Part shown: one piece after another, positions 15,817-23,418 of the stretch
Layout of the letters: every line of letters begins with the position of its first letter
Numbering within the stretch: position 1 is the stretch's first letter
Assembly: GCF_031179285.1 (NCBI RefSeq)
Contig: NZ_JAPSHY010000005.1
Span: forward strand, 111,333-175,332
Length of the DNA: 64,000 nt
Source: Microbacterium sp.
GTDB lineage: Bacteria > Actinomycetota > Actinomycetes > Actinomycetales > Microbacteriaceae
Direction of reading: 5' to 3'
Notes under the pieces: model-generated
Told to the model about the DNA's origin: nothing
The model's input: only the letters and a program-made list of their open reading frames with translations
Database searches by the model: none
Translations under genes and position numbers: made by a program

Positions 15817-15898
15817 GACGATTCGAGGTGCTCGTGACGATTCGAGGTGGGACTGCGGCGGAATCCACCGCGAATCGTCCGGCTCACCGCGAATCGTC
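15817..15898. repeat. Symmetric array of four 14-bp repeats (two direct, two inverted)
   Basis: GACGATTCGAGGTG occurs at 15817-15830 and 15836-15849; its near-exact inverse complement, CACCGCGAATCGTC (13 of 14), occurs at 15866-15879 and 15885-15898. The spacing within each pair is 19 bp, so the block is symmetric about ~15857 and could fold into a large cruciform or RNA hairpin. It lies between the divergent ltaE and MFS promoters. Possible readings are a REP/BIME-like element or tandem regulator sites. Confidence 0.65.
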
Positions 15899-15984
15899 GG
15901 GCCGGAGCGGCGCGGATGCCGCGACGGCGAGGCTGCAGGCAGCGAGGGGTTCCGGATGTCGGACGCCGGCCATACGATCAGACC

Positions 15985-17526
15985 GTGACCGACACCGCAG
16001 ACTCCGCGCGCCCGCCAGGGCCGGCAGACGAAGCCTCTCCCGGCAGCCCCCGCGCCAAGAGGGCGTTCACCAACGTCCTCATCAACACGCTCATCGCCAA
16101 CGTCACGACGAGCTTCCTCTGGTTCGCGCTGACGTTCTGGGTGTACATCGAGACGCAGTCGGTGCTGGCCACGGGAATCATCGGCGGCGCCTACATGCTG
16201 TTCGTCGCGTTCTTCGCGATGCTGTTCGGCACGATCGTCGACCGGCACCGCAAGCACAGGGTGATGCTGATCTCCAGCGTGATCTCGGCGATCGCCTTCC
16301 TCATCGCCGGGCTGCTCTACGCGTGGCAGCCCGAATCCGCCCTGCTCGATCTCGGCGGTCCGTGGTTCTGGCTCTTCTCTGGCGTCATCCTGTTCGGCGG
16401 TGTCATCGAGCAGCTGCGCAACATCGCGCTCTCCACGACCGTGACGCTGCTCATCGAGGAGGACAAGCGTGCGAACGCGAACGGTCTCGTCGGCACCGTG
16501 CAGGGCCTCGCCTTCCTGGTGACGAGCGTGTTCTCGGGCCTGTCCATCGGCTTCCTCGGAATGGGATGGACCCTCGTGATCGCCATCGTCGCGATGGCTC
16601 TGACGTTCGTGCACCTGCTGTTCGTGCGCATCCCCGAGAGTGCGCCGGTGCCCGACGAGAACGCGACCAGCGCCCTGGATTTCCGCGGCAGCGTGCAGGC
16701 GATCCGCCTCGCCCCCGGGCTGTTCGCCCTCATCATCTTCTCCACGTTCAACAACCTCATCGGCGGCGTCTACATGGCGCTGATGGACCCGTACGGTCTC
16801 ACGCTGTTCGACGCGCAGACCTGGGGGTTCGCGCTCGCGTTCGCCTCGACGGGGTTCATCATCGGCGGCGGTCTCGTGGCCAAGTTCGGCCTGGGCAGGC
16901 TGCCGATGCGCACGATGCTGCTCGTCGTCATCGCCATGGGGCTTCTCGGTGCGGTGTTCATGCTGCGCGAATGGTGGCCGCTCTACGTCGTCGGCATGTG
17001 GCTCTACATGATGCTGGTGCCGCCGGTCGAGGCGGCCGAGCAGACGGTGATCCAGAAAGTCGTGCCGTTCACGCGACAGGGGAGGGTGTTCGGCGTCGCT
17101 GCGGCCATGGAGGCGGCCGCCGCGCCGGTCACGGCGTTCCTCATCGCCCCGATCGCCGAGTTCCTCATCATCCCGTACATGGACAGCTCGGCCGGCCAGC
17201 GGCAGTGGGGATGGCTGCTCGGCGAGGGCGAGGCACGCGGCATCGCGCTGATCTGCCTGTTCGCGGGTCTCATCATGGTCGTCGCCGCGATCGCTGCGTT
17301 CTTCACGCGCTCGTACCGTCAACTCGCCGAGCTGTACGCGGCAGCGCCCGAGCAGGCGCCCGACGGCGGCACCGACGGCGCGGACGACCCGGGCGTCGAG
17401 TCGTCGGATGCCGACGCGGAGGCCGCCGCGGATGCCGACGCCTCGAGGCCTGCCGATCATCGATCGTTCGATGCGCCGGCGCCGGTGCGCGGACAGCCGC
17501 CCGAGATCCCGGACCGACGCCGCTGA
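15985..17526 (+). CDS. MFS transporter
   Basis: 513 residues with 12 predicted membrane helices and a cytosolic acidic Ala/Asp-rich C-terminal tail (from about residue 455). The loop after helix 2 carries GTIVDRHRKHRV, the MFS motif A region. The sequence belongs to the macrolide-efflux/Bcr-like group of MFS exporters. A close paralogue lies at 39265-40656. The GTG at 15985 is preceded by TACGAT and exactly 6 nt, a leaderless start; more upstream starts run through the repeat element and are rejected. Substrate not predictable. Confidence 0.85.
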   Translation: MTDTADSARPPGPADEASPGSPRAKRAFTNVLINTLIANVTTSFLWFALTFWVYIETQSVLATGIIGGAYMLFVAFFAMLFGTIVDRHRKHRVMLISSVISAIAFLIAGLLYAWQPESALLDLGGPWFWLFSGVILFGGVIEQLRNIALSTTVTLLIEEDKRANANGLVGTVQGLAFLVTSVFSGLSIGFLGMGWTLVIAIVAMALTFVHLLFVRIPESAPVPDENATSALDFRGSVQAIRLAPGLFALIIFSTFNNLIGGVYMALMDPYGLTLFDAQTWGFALAFASTGFIIGGGLVAKFGLGRLPMRTMLLVVIAMGLLGAVFMLREWWPLYVVGMWLYMMLVPPVEAAEQTVIQKVVPFTRQGRVFGVAAAMEAAAAPVTAFLIAPIAEFLIIPYMDSSAGQRQWGWLLGEGEARGIALICLFAGLIMVVAAIAAFFTRSYRQLAELYAAAPEQAPDGGTDGADDPGVESSDADAEAAADADASRPADHRSFDAPAPVRGQPPEIPDRRR

Positions 17527-17548
17527 CGCGGTCGCGGAGCGACGCGGC

Positions 17549-18190
17549 TCAGAGGAGGTCGATGATCCGGTCGTTGAGCTTCGCGGCATCCACGTCCCAC
17601 AGCGACAGAACCGCGGGCACGAGCGCTGCGGTGTCGAGGGCTTTCGCTCGGAACACTACGGATGCCGTGCGCAGCGGCTCACCGGCATCCCGAGCCGACT
17701 TGGCGTAGCCCTGCGCGACCGCGAGAGTCCAGGCCTCGCTCCCGGCCTTGATCGCCGCATAGTTCGCGCCGCCGGCGAGCGGGCGGCCGACGGCCGTCGA
17801 TGACACGATCGCGAACCTCCCGGCACCCGACGCACGAAGCCGCGCGTCGAAGGCACGGCTGGTCGCGCGGACCGCGGCGAGGGCGGGCAGCAGTGCGTCG
17901 AAGTCGTCATCCGACTGCCCGGCGAGGCCGCCGCCGCCGCGCCAGCCGCCGACCAGAGGGATCACGCCGTCCACGGACTCGAGGCGTGATGCGAGTGCGG
18001 TCATGTGATCGAGCGAGGTGGCGTCCGCGACCTCGATCTGCACGCCGGCATCCTTCAGCGGCGCGAGACGCTCCGCCGATCGGCCGGTGGCGACGACGCG
18101 CGCACCGGCGTCCTGAAGGGCCGAGGCGAGGGCGAGTCCCGACGCACTCGTGGCACCGGCGAGGACGACGGTGCGGTCAGTGACGCTCAT
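17549..18190 (-). CDS. Short-chain dehydrogenase/reductase
   Basis: 213 residues, Rossmann fold with the NAD(P) motif GATSASG (12-18) and the catalytic set Ser131, Tyr144 and Lys148 (SS...YAAIK). Shorter than typical SDRs (~250), missing much of the C-terminal substrate-binding region. It lies 97 bp downstream of the DUF6421 gene on the same strand, separated by a long hairpin, and the pair is likely coexpressed. Its substrate is unknown. Confidence 0.8.
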   Translation of the reverse strand: MSVTDRTVVLAGATSASGLALASALQDAGARVVATGRSAERLAPLKDAGVQIEVADATSLDHMTALASRLESVDGVIPLVGGWRGGGGLAGQSDDDFDALLPALAAVRATSRAFDARLRASGAGRFAIVSSTAVGRPLAGGANYAAIKAGSEAWTLAVAQGYAKSARDAGEPLRTASVVFRAKALDTAALVPAVLSLWDVDAAKLNDRIIDLL

Positions 18191-18216
18191 ATGCTCAACT
18201 TTCGCGGAGAGATCGA

Positions 18217-18274
18217 ACTTCTGCGGCCGATCCGGGCCGGAATGGCCGCAGAAGATGCGATCGGCCGCAGAAGT
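18217..18274. terminator. 16-bp stem hairpin between DUF6421 and SDR genes
   Basis: ACTTCTGCGGCCGATC (18217-18232) and its exact inverse complement (18259-18274) form a 16-bp perfect stem with a 26-nt loop; the loop contains a third copy of GGCCGCAGAAG (18244-18254). It lies after the stop of the DUF6421 gene and before the SDR start. With no U-tract it may be a partial terminator, an mRNA stabiliser or a protein-binding site. Confidence 0.55.
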
Positions 18275-18287
18275 CGCGAAGAGGGGA

Positions 18288-19739
18288 TCAGTCGTCGGTG
18301 CCGCGGATGCCGACGGTCGACTCGATCACCGGCTTCATCTTCTTGTCGAGCGCCTCGAAGAACATCGACAGCGGGAACTCGTCGTCCAGCACCGCGTCGG
18401 TGTATCCCCTCGGCGAGCCGGAGAGGATCTCGTCCGAGAGGCCGCGGGCCCAGTTCGACGCCGGGTGCGGCGTCAGGACGCTCCGAACCAGGTCGTACGC
18501 GGCGAGCCAGTGCGCCGTCTTCGGGCGGTCGATCGAGCGCCAGTACAGCTCGTCGATCGCATCACCCAGCGCCACGACGGCGTCGGGTACGCCCTCCCAG
18601 TCGAAGGCGAGCCGCGTGTCGGTCCAGTGCAGCACGCCGCGCTGGTGCAGCCAGGCGAACAGCAGCTGACCGCCGAGACCGTCATAATTGCGCACACGAG
18701 AACCGGTGATCGCGAAGCGGAAGATCCGGTCGAAGATGACCGCGTACTGCACGAGGGCTGCGTGCTCGAGCATCTCCTGCTCGGAGCCCACGAGCACCTC
18801 GCCGGCGGCCGCGCGGGCCGACAGTGAACGCTCGATCTTCACGGACTCGCGGAACGCGGTCAGATCGCACCGCAGTTCTTCCAGCGAGTACAGGAAGAAC
18901 GGCATCCGCTGCTTGATCATGAACGGGTCGAACGGCAGGTCTCCGCGCATGTGCGTGCGGTCGTGGATGATGTCCCACATGACGAAGGCGCGCTCGGTGA
19001 GTGCCTGGTCGTCGAGCATCGCGTTCGCGCGCTCCGGCAGCTCGAGTTTCGTGATCTCGGCAGCGGCGCGGGTGACGCGGCGGTAACGCGCGGCCTCGCG
19101 GTCCTGGAAGATCGCACCCCACGTGAAGGTCGGGATCTCCCGCATCGACACGGTCTCGGGGAACAGCACCGCCGAGTTCGTGTCGTAGCCGGGGGTGAAG
19201 TCGACGAGCCGCAGCGAGACGAAGAGCTTGTTGCCGTAGTCGCCGGCCTCGAGCGCCGCGATGAACTCGGGCCAGATGGTCTCGACGATGAGCGCCTCGA
19301 CGAGCCGGTCGCTGGATCCGTTCTGCGTGTACATCGGGAAGACCACGAGGTGGCGGATGCCGTCGACACGATGCTGCTGAGGCTGGAACGCCACGAGGGA
19401 GTCGTGGAAGTCGGGCACACCGAAGTCCTCGGACGCCCAGCGATCGAAGTCGGTCACCGAAGCTGCGAGGTAGTTCGCGTCGTGCGGGAAGGCGGGGGCG
19501 AGTGCACGCACGCCGGCGGTGATCTCCGCGACGAACCCGCGCGCCGCGGCGTGGTGGGCGGCATCGGGGATCGAACCGTCCTTGACCTGGAGCTCGCGGA
19601 GCGCGATCGCTGCATCCTTGAGGCGCTTCCAGGCGGCGGTGGTCTCTGCGATCGACGCATCCTCGACGACCTCGGGTTCGCCGACGATGGCCTGACCGTT
19701 GCTGGTGGCAGCAGGGGTCTGAGCGGAAATGATGGACAT
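18288..19739 (-). CDS. DUF6421 family protein
   Basis: 483 residues, cytosolic, no signal peptide. Large all-alpha/mixed protein with conserved-looking blocks FPMYTQNGSSDRLVEA (~149), MWDIIHDRTHMRGDLPFDPFMIKQRMPFF (His-rich, ~260-290) and the C-terminal FFEALDKKMKP. The HDRTHxRGD segment could bind a metal, but catalytic function is unknown. ATG 19739 has GGAGG 5 nt upstream. It is divergently transcribed from an Lrp/AsnC-type regulator with a small palindrome between them, so it is likely the regulator's target, together with the downstream SDR. Confidence 0.8.
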   Translation of the reverse strand: MSIISAQTPAATSNGQAIVGEPEVVEDASIAETTAAWKRLKDAAIALRELQVKDGSIPDAAHHAAARGFVAEITAGVRALAPAFPHDANYLAASVTDFDRWASEDFGVPDFHDSLVAFQPQQHRVDGIRHLVVFPMYTQNGSSDRLVEALIVETIWPEFIAALEAGDYGNKLFVSLRLVDFTPGYDTNSAVLFPETVSMREIPTFTWGAIFQDREAARYRRVTRAAAEITKLELPERANAMLDDQALTERAFVMWDIIHDRTHMRGDLPFDPFMIKQRMPFFLYSLEELRCDLTAFRESVKIERSLSARAAAGEVLVGSEQEMLEHAALVQYAVIFDRIFRFAITGSRVRNYDGLGGQLLFAWLHQRGVLHWTDTRLAFDWEGVPDAVVALGDAIDELYWRSIDRPKTAHWLAAYDLVRSVLTPHPASNWARGLSDEILSGSPRGYTDAVLDDEFPLSMFFEALDKKMKPVIESTVGIRGTDD

Positions 19740-19764
19740 CGGGACCTCCGATCGGGAAGTTGTT

Positions 19765-19777
19765 CGGAAAGTTTCCG
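19765..19777. promoter_or_regulatory. Candidate Lrp/AsnC operator
   Basis: CGGAAA-G-TTTCCG, a 13-bp perfect inverted repeat, sits midway in the 72-bp divergent region between the DUF6421 gene and the Lrp/AsnC gene. Its size and AT-rich core fit an Lrp-family site. TATTCT (19799-19804) 7 nt before the lrp ATG could be the -10. Confidence 0.4.
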
Positions 19778-19811
19778 GCGAAAGCCGACTACAGCCGATA
19801 TTCTTTCATGT

Positions 19812-20261
19812 ATGGATGATCCTGTCGAACGAGCCATCCTCGCCGCGATCTCTCTCGACGGCCGTGCCACGTTGTCTCAGCTGTCGGATGCGGTGGGGCT
19901 CTCAGTGTCGGCGGTGCAGTCCCGACTGCGGCGCCTGGAGACCCGCGGCGTCATCACCGGCTACCGGGCCATCCTCGACCCGGAGGAGGTGGGCGCTCCG
20001 CTGTCGGCGTTCATCGAGATCACCCCGCTCGACCCCGCTCAGCCCGACAACGCGCCGGAGCTGCTCGAGCATCTCAGCGCGATCGAGGCGTGCCATTCGA
20101 TCGCGGGGGATGCGAGCTACATGCTCTTCGTGCGGGTGGCGTCTCCTCGTGCGCTCGAAGAACTCGTGCGCGATGTCCGCCTCGCGGCCAACGTGAGCAC
20201 GCGCACGACCGTGGTGCTGCAGACCTATTACGAGCACCGGCCGATCATCTCGCCCGAGTAG
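19812..20261 (+). CDS. Lrp/AsnC family transcriptional regulator
   Basis: 149 residues. HTH at about 16-45 (ATLSQLSDAVGLSVSAVQSRLRRLE), hinge, then the RAM ligand-binding domain with the GDASYMLFVRV core (~100-110). Such proteins sense amino acids and bind as dimers or octamers. It faces the DUF6421/SDR genes across 72 bp and probably regulates them and itself. The open frame extends upstream inside the DUF6421 gene, but ATG 19812 is the first start outside it. Confidence 0.9.
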   Translation: MDDPVERAILAAISLDGRATLSQLSDAVGLSVSAVQSRLRRLETRGVITGYRAILDPEEVGAPLSAFIEITPLDPAQPDNAPELLEHLSAIEACHSIAGDASYMLFVRVASPRALEELVRDVRLAANVSTRTTVVLQTYYEHRPIISPE

Positions 20262-20270
20262 GAGCGCCCC

Positions 20271-21296
20271 TCACAGCACCGCGCCCACCATCGCCTCGCC
20301 GAGCGGGGTGCGCAGGTGCAGCATGCGAGCGCCGTCGCGCTGGCTCGTCACGAGTCCGGCATCGCGGAGCACGGTGAGGTGGTGCGATGCCGTCGACACC
20401 GCGATGCCCGCATCCGCCGCGACCTCGGACGTCGTCCGCGCCGTGCCGGCACCGAGGAGGATTCCGGCGCGGGCGGGGCCGAGCAGGGAACCCAGCGCCT
20501 CGGAGATCTCGGTCCCGTCACGCGCCCACCCCGCAGTGACACCGCGGGCCGGGTAGAAGAGAGTCGGCTGTGCCGGCGGTTCGGTGAGCACCATGCAGCC
20601 CCACGACGACATGACGGAGGGCACCAGCACCAGGCCGACGCCCCGGCAGTCGACCTGTTCGCTGTGCCTGCGCAGCGACACGCGCACGGCGCCCTCGCCC
20701 CAGCTGACCTTCGAGTGCAGGCCGTCTGCCATGCCCGAGATGCCGGACGTGGCCATCGTCTGCGCGCGAACCGCGATGTCGGCTCGGAGCAGACGCTCGA
20801 GCTGCGGCCATACCGGCGAGAGCGCCGTGTTCCAGAAGTGCTCCCAGGCATCGGCGATCATGCTCCTCGCCCTCGCGGGGTTCTCCTGCATGTCACGCAG
20901 TGCCTGCTGGCGAGACCCGCTGGATCGCAGCACCATCTTGCCGAGGTCGACGCGCATCGGTTGGAGCGCGGCGCTGCGGAGCGCCTCGAGCTCGGCCTCC
21001 GGTGTCATCTCCCAGTGCGGGGTCGCCGTCAGGAAGTCGGGAAGGTAGCCGTCGTCGCCGATCACCGCGGCCAGGAGGGCGAAGCTCTCCCGAGGCAGGC
21101 GCTCCCGCACCGCACGCAACCAGCCCCACTGCAGCGGGTGCTGCGCCGGCCGGAGCAGGACGCGGACGGCGTGCGCCAGTTCGTGCCCTGGCGAGATGCC
21201 GAAGCGTACCGCCTGGATGTCGCCAGGGCTCAGATGGAACTCGACGCGGTGATCCGGGTGCTCGATCCCCTCGATCGGCAACGAGTTTCGATCCAC
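20271..21296 (-). CDS. ArsR-type HTH regulator with DUF5937 domain
   Basis: 341 residues. Residues ~18-250 form a DUF5937-like domain (VEFHLSPGDIQAVRFGISP), and the C-terminal ~90 residues are an ArsR-type winged HTH (TTSEVAADAGIAVSTASHHLTVLRDAGLV, about 285-315). GTG start at 21296 lies inside a 24-bp perfect inverted repeat, the likely operator. Divergent cupin and DUF4287 genes are the probable targets. Ligand unknown. The gene converges on lrp with 9 bp between stops. Confidence 0.85.
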   Translation of the reverse strand: MDRNSLPIEGIEHPDHRVEFHLSPGDIQAVRFGISPGHELAHAVRVLLRPAQHPLQWGWLRAVRERLPRESFALLAAVIGDDGYLPDFLTATPHWEMTPEAELEALRSAALQPMRVDLGKMVLRSSGSRQQALRDMQENPARARSMIADAWEHFWNTALSPVWPQLERLLRADIAVRAQTMATSGISGMADGLHSKVSWGEGAVRVSLRRHSEQVDCRGVGLVLVPSVMSSWGCMVLTEPPAQPTLFYPARGVTAGWARDGTEISEALGSLLGPARAGILLGAGTARTTSEVAADAGIAVSTASHHLTVLRDAGLVTSQRDGARMLHLRTPLGEAMVGAVL

Positions 21297-21306
21297 ATCG
21301 AAACTC
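21283..21306. promoter_or_regulatory. Operator-like palindrome at DUF5937 regulator start
   Basis: GAGTTTCGAT-CCAC-ATCGAAACTC: two perfect 10-bp arms with a 4-bp spacer. It overlaps the GTG start of the regulator and lies 84 bp upstream of the divergent cupin gene. Binding by the ArsR-type protein would autorepress its own gene and control the cupin/DUF4287 pair; the target assignment is inference from position and symmetry. Confidence 0.65.
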
Positions 21307-21389
21307 TATGGGAGCGTGGAGCAGGTGTCGAGACTGAGGACCGTCGGGCCGCGGAGGCGGCCGAGGACACCGGAGAAAGGACCATCGTC

Positions 21390-21752
21390 ATGCTCACCGC
21401 TGACATCCCCGAGGGCGTCGTCCGCGACGCCGACATCCGCATCGGCCCCGGCAGGAGCCGCAAGTTCGTCGGCTCCGAGCACGCCGCCGACATCTCGTAC
21501 TTCTACGTCGAGAATCAGCCGGGCGAGGGCCCAGGGCTTCACCGGCACCCCTACTCGGAGACCTGGGTCGTGCTCGAGGGCACGGCGCGGATCACTCGCG
21601 GTGACGAGACGTTCCTGGCTGAGCCGGGCGACACCGCCACCGTCGCCGCCCACGTGCCGCACGGGTTCGTCAACGCCGGCGCCGGACTCCTGCGCATCCT
21701 GTGCATTCACGCGTCCGCCACAATGATCCAGACATTCCTCGACGAAGACTGA
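21390..21752 (+). CDS. Cupin domain protein
   Basis: 120 residues, one small beta-barrel. Cupin motif 1 is HRHPYSETWVVLEG (metal ligands His, His, Glu) and motif 2 is PGDTATVAAHVPHGFVN with the last His. A metal site is therefore intact. Role unknown; small cupins may be dioxygenases, isomerases or binding proteins. GAGAAAGG lies 10-11 nt upstream of the ATG. Regulated, by position, by the DUF5937 regulator; the DUF4287 gene follows 39 bp later. Confidence 0.8.
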   Translation: MLTADIPEGVVRDADIRIGPGRSRKFVGSEHAADISYFYVENQPGEGPGLHRHPYSETWVVLEGTARITRGDETFLAEPGDTATVAAHVPHGFVNAGAGLLRILCIHASATMIQTFLDED

Positions 21753-21791
21753 ACACCGACAGAAGACGGAACACACCGAAAAGGAGAACCG

Positions 21792-22082
21792 ATGTCATTC
21801 CAGGCTTACCTCGACAAGGTCGAGACCCAGACCGGGCTCACCCCGCGGCAGTTCATCGAACTCGCCAGGGAACAGGGGTTCGATGAGACCACCAAGGCGA
21901 CTCCCGTCCTGAACTGGTTGAAGCAGGAGTACGGACTCGGCCACGGTCACGCGCAGGCGATGGTGCACGTGATCCTCAAGGGCCCGAAGATTAGCGCCAA
22001 GCACGTCGGCACGGGCGGCTCCCACGGCGACGCGTCCGACACGCTGTGGCTGGACGGCAAGGCAAGCAACCCGAACGCCTGA
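21792..22082 (+). CDS. DUF4287 domain protein
   Basis: 96 residues. The start SFQAYLDKVETQTGLTP and the helix KATPVLNWLKQEYGLGHGHAQAM are characteristic of DUF4287, a small helical family often fused or adjacent to DUF5655. It is cytosolic and of unknown function. AAGGAGAA before the ATG is a strong Shine-Dalgarno. Follows the cupin gene on the same strand in a likely two-gene operon. Confidence 0.85.
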   Translation: MSFQAYLDKVETQTGLTPRQFIELAREQGFDETTKATPVLNWLKQEYGLGHGHAQAMVHVILKGPKISAKHVGTGGSHGDASDTLWLDGKASNPNA

Positions 22083-22134
22083 GGTCGGAGCCTGCTCAGC
22101 GGCAGGCATCGATGCTGCCACTAGGATTCCCTGC

Positions 22135-23103
22135 GTGGCAGCATCCTCGAAGCAAAAGAAGCGCACGAACCAGACGAAGCCCAAGCAGACCAGCGGCAAC
22201 CCCGCGAAGCGTCCCGCCGTCGAGGCCGGGCCCGTCACCGCCGGCGACTGGATCGGCGCCGCGCGACTGCGCACCCTGCCGCTGGCGGCGGCCCCGGTCC
22301 TGATCGGCACGGGCGCCGCGCGGTCGACGGGGCCGGAATTTCACTGGGTCATCGCGCTCGCATGCCTCGCGGTGGCCCTGCTGCTGCAGATCGGCGTCAA
22401 CTTCGCCAACGACTACAGCGACGGCATCCGCGGCACGGACGCACACCGGGTCGGACCGGCTCGGCTGACCGCGTCCGGCAGGGTGAGGCCCCGCACCGTC
22501 CTCCTTGTCGGTCTCGTCTTCTTCGCGCTCGCCGCGGCCGTCGGGCTCGCGATCGTGGTGCGTACCGGACAGTGGTGGATGCTGGCGGTCGGCGCCGTCT
22601 GCATCGTCGCCGCTTGGTTCTACACCGGCGGCAAGCGGCCCTACGGCTACTACGGCCTCGGTGAGGTCTTCGTCTTCGTGTTCTTCGGGCTCGTCGCCAC
22701 CCTCGGCACGACCTGGGTGCAGGTGTTCGCGCTGCCGCAGCAGGCCTGGCTGGGCGCAGTGGCCGCCGGCCTGTTCGCCTGCGCGGTGCTGCTGGCCAAC
22801 AACCTGCGCGACATCGACCAGGACCGCGCCGTCGGCAAGCGCACGCTGAGCGTCCTGATCGGGCGACGGGCGACGCAGGTGCTGTACACGCTCTTCGTGC
22901 TCGCACCGTTCGCGATCTCGAGCTTCCTCGCGCTGCTGTTCCCCATCGCGTGGCTGGCGCTCATGGCGCTGCTCGCGGCCCTTCCCGCCGTCCTCATCGT
23001 GTGGACGTACCGGCGGGCGCAGGAACTCGTCGTCGCTCTCGCCCTCACGTCACTGTCGTCGTTGCTCTACGCGGGCGCCCTGTTCTGGGCCTTCGTCGGC
23101 TGA
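22135..23103 (+). CDS. menA: 1,4-dihydroxy-2-naphthoate polyprenyltransferase
   Basis: 322 residues, UbiA-type membrane prenyltransferase with nine or so helices. The first Asp motif is NDYSDG (92-97, within NFANDYSDGIRGTD) and the second NNLRDIDQD (~223-231); both bind Mg-diphosphate. It attaches the polyprenyl chain to DHNA in menaquinone synthesis. A basic Lys-rich N-terminal tail of 30 residues precedes the first helix. GTG 22135 follows TAGGAT by 7 nt (leaderless). The other men genes are 20-25 kb away, so the pathway is dispersed. Confidence 0.92.
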   Translation: MAASSKQKKRTNQTKPKQTSGNPAKRPAVEAGPVTAGDWIGAARLRTLPLAAAPVLIGTGAARSTGPEFHWVIALACLAVALLLQIGVNFANDYSDGIRGTDAHRVGPARLTASGRVRPRTVLLVGLVFFALAAAVGLAIVVRTGQWWMLAVGAVCIVAAWFYTGGKRPYGYYGLGEVFVFVFFGLVATLGTTWVQVFALPQQAWLGAVAAGLFACAVLLANNLRDIDQDRAVGKRTLSVLIGRRATQVLYTLFVLAPFAISSFLALLFPIAWLALMALLAALPAVLIVWTYRRAQELVVALALTSLSSLLYAGALFWAFVG

Positions 23104-23127
23104 TCGGGCGCTGACGACCGGTCGCCG

Positions 23128-23409
23128 TCAGCGCCTGTCGTCGCCGTCGATCGCCTGGTCCTCCGCCTCGGCATCCGTCTGACCGGCGGAGGTGCGTTGC
23201 CGCCTTCGCTCGTGCAGTTGCGTCGATGCACCGGACAGCGGTGCGCGCAGGAAGAGCAGCGAGATGCTGGCGCCGATGAGAGCGGCGAAGATGGCGGCGA
23301 GCCACCAGAACTCCCGGAAGATCGGGAAGAAGAACCACAGGATCGCCAGCGGAACCAGGAAGGCCAGCAGCCGCAGCACGGTGTAGACGAGGAGGGGTGC
23401 AGGCTTCAC
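23128..23409 (-). CDS. DUF4229 membrane protein
   Basis: 93 residues with two membrane helices (8-28, 36-56) and a hydrophilic basic/acidic C-terminal tail, matching DUF4229, a small actinobacterial family often next to menA or other men genes. Function unknown. GTG 23409 is followed upstream on the minus strand by 6 nt and TAGACT, a leaderless promoter. It converges on menA (24 bp between stops). Confidence 0.8.
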   Translation of the reverse strand: MKPAPLLVYTVLRLLAFLVPLAILWFFFPIFREFWWLAAIFAALIGASISLLFLRAPLSGASTQLHERRRQRTSAGQTDAEAEDQAIDGDDRR

Positions 23410-23418
23410 CCTTCCAGT

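Noticed and set aside
15745..17589. 614-codon minus-strand frame, very Arg/Asp/Glu/His-rich
   Set aside because: Shadow of the MFS gene; extreme composition and no motif.
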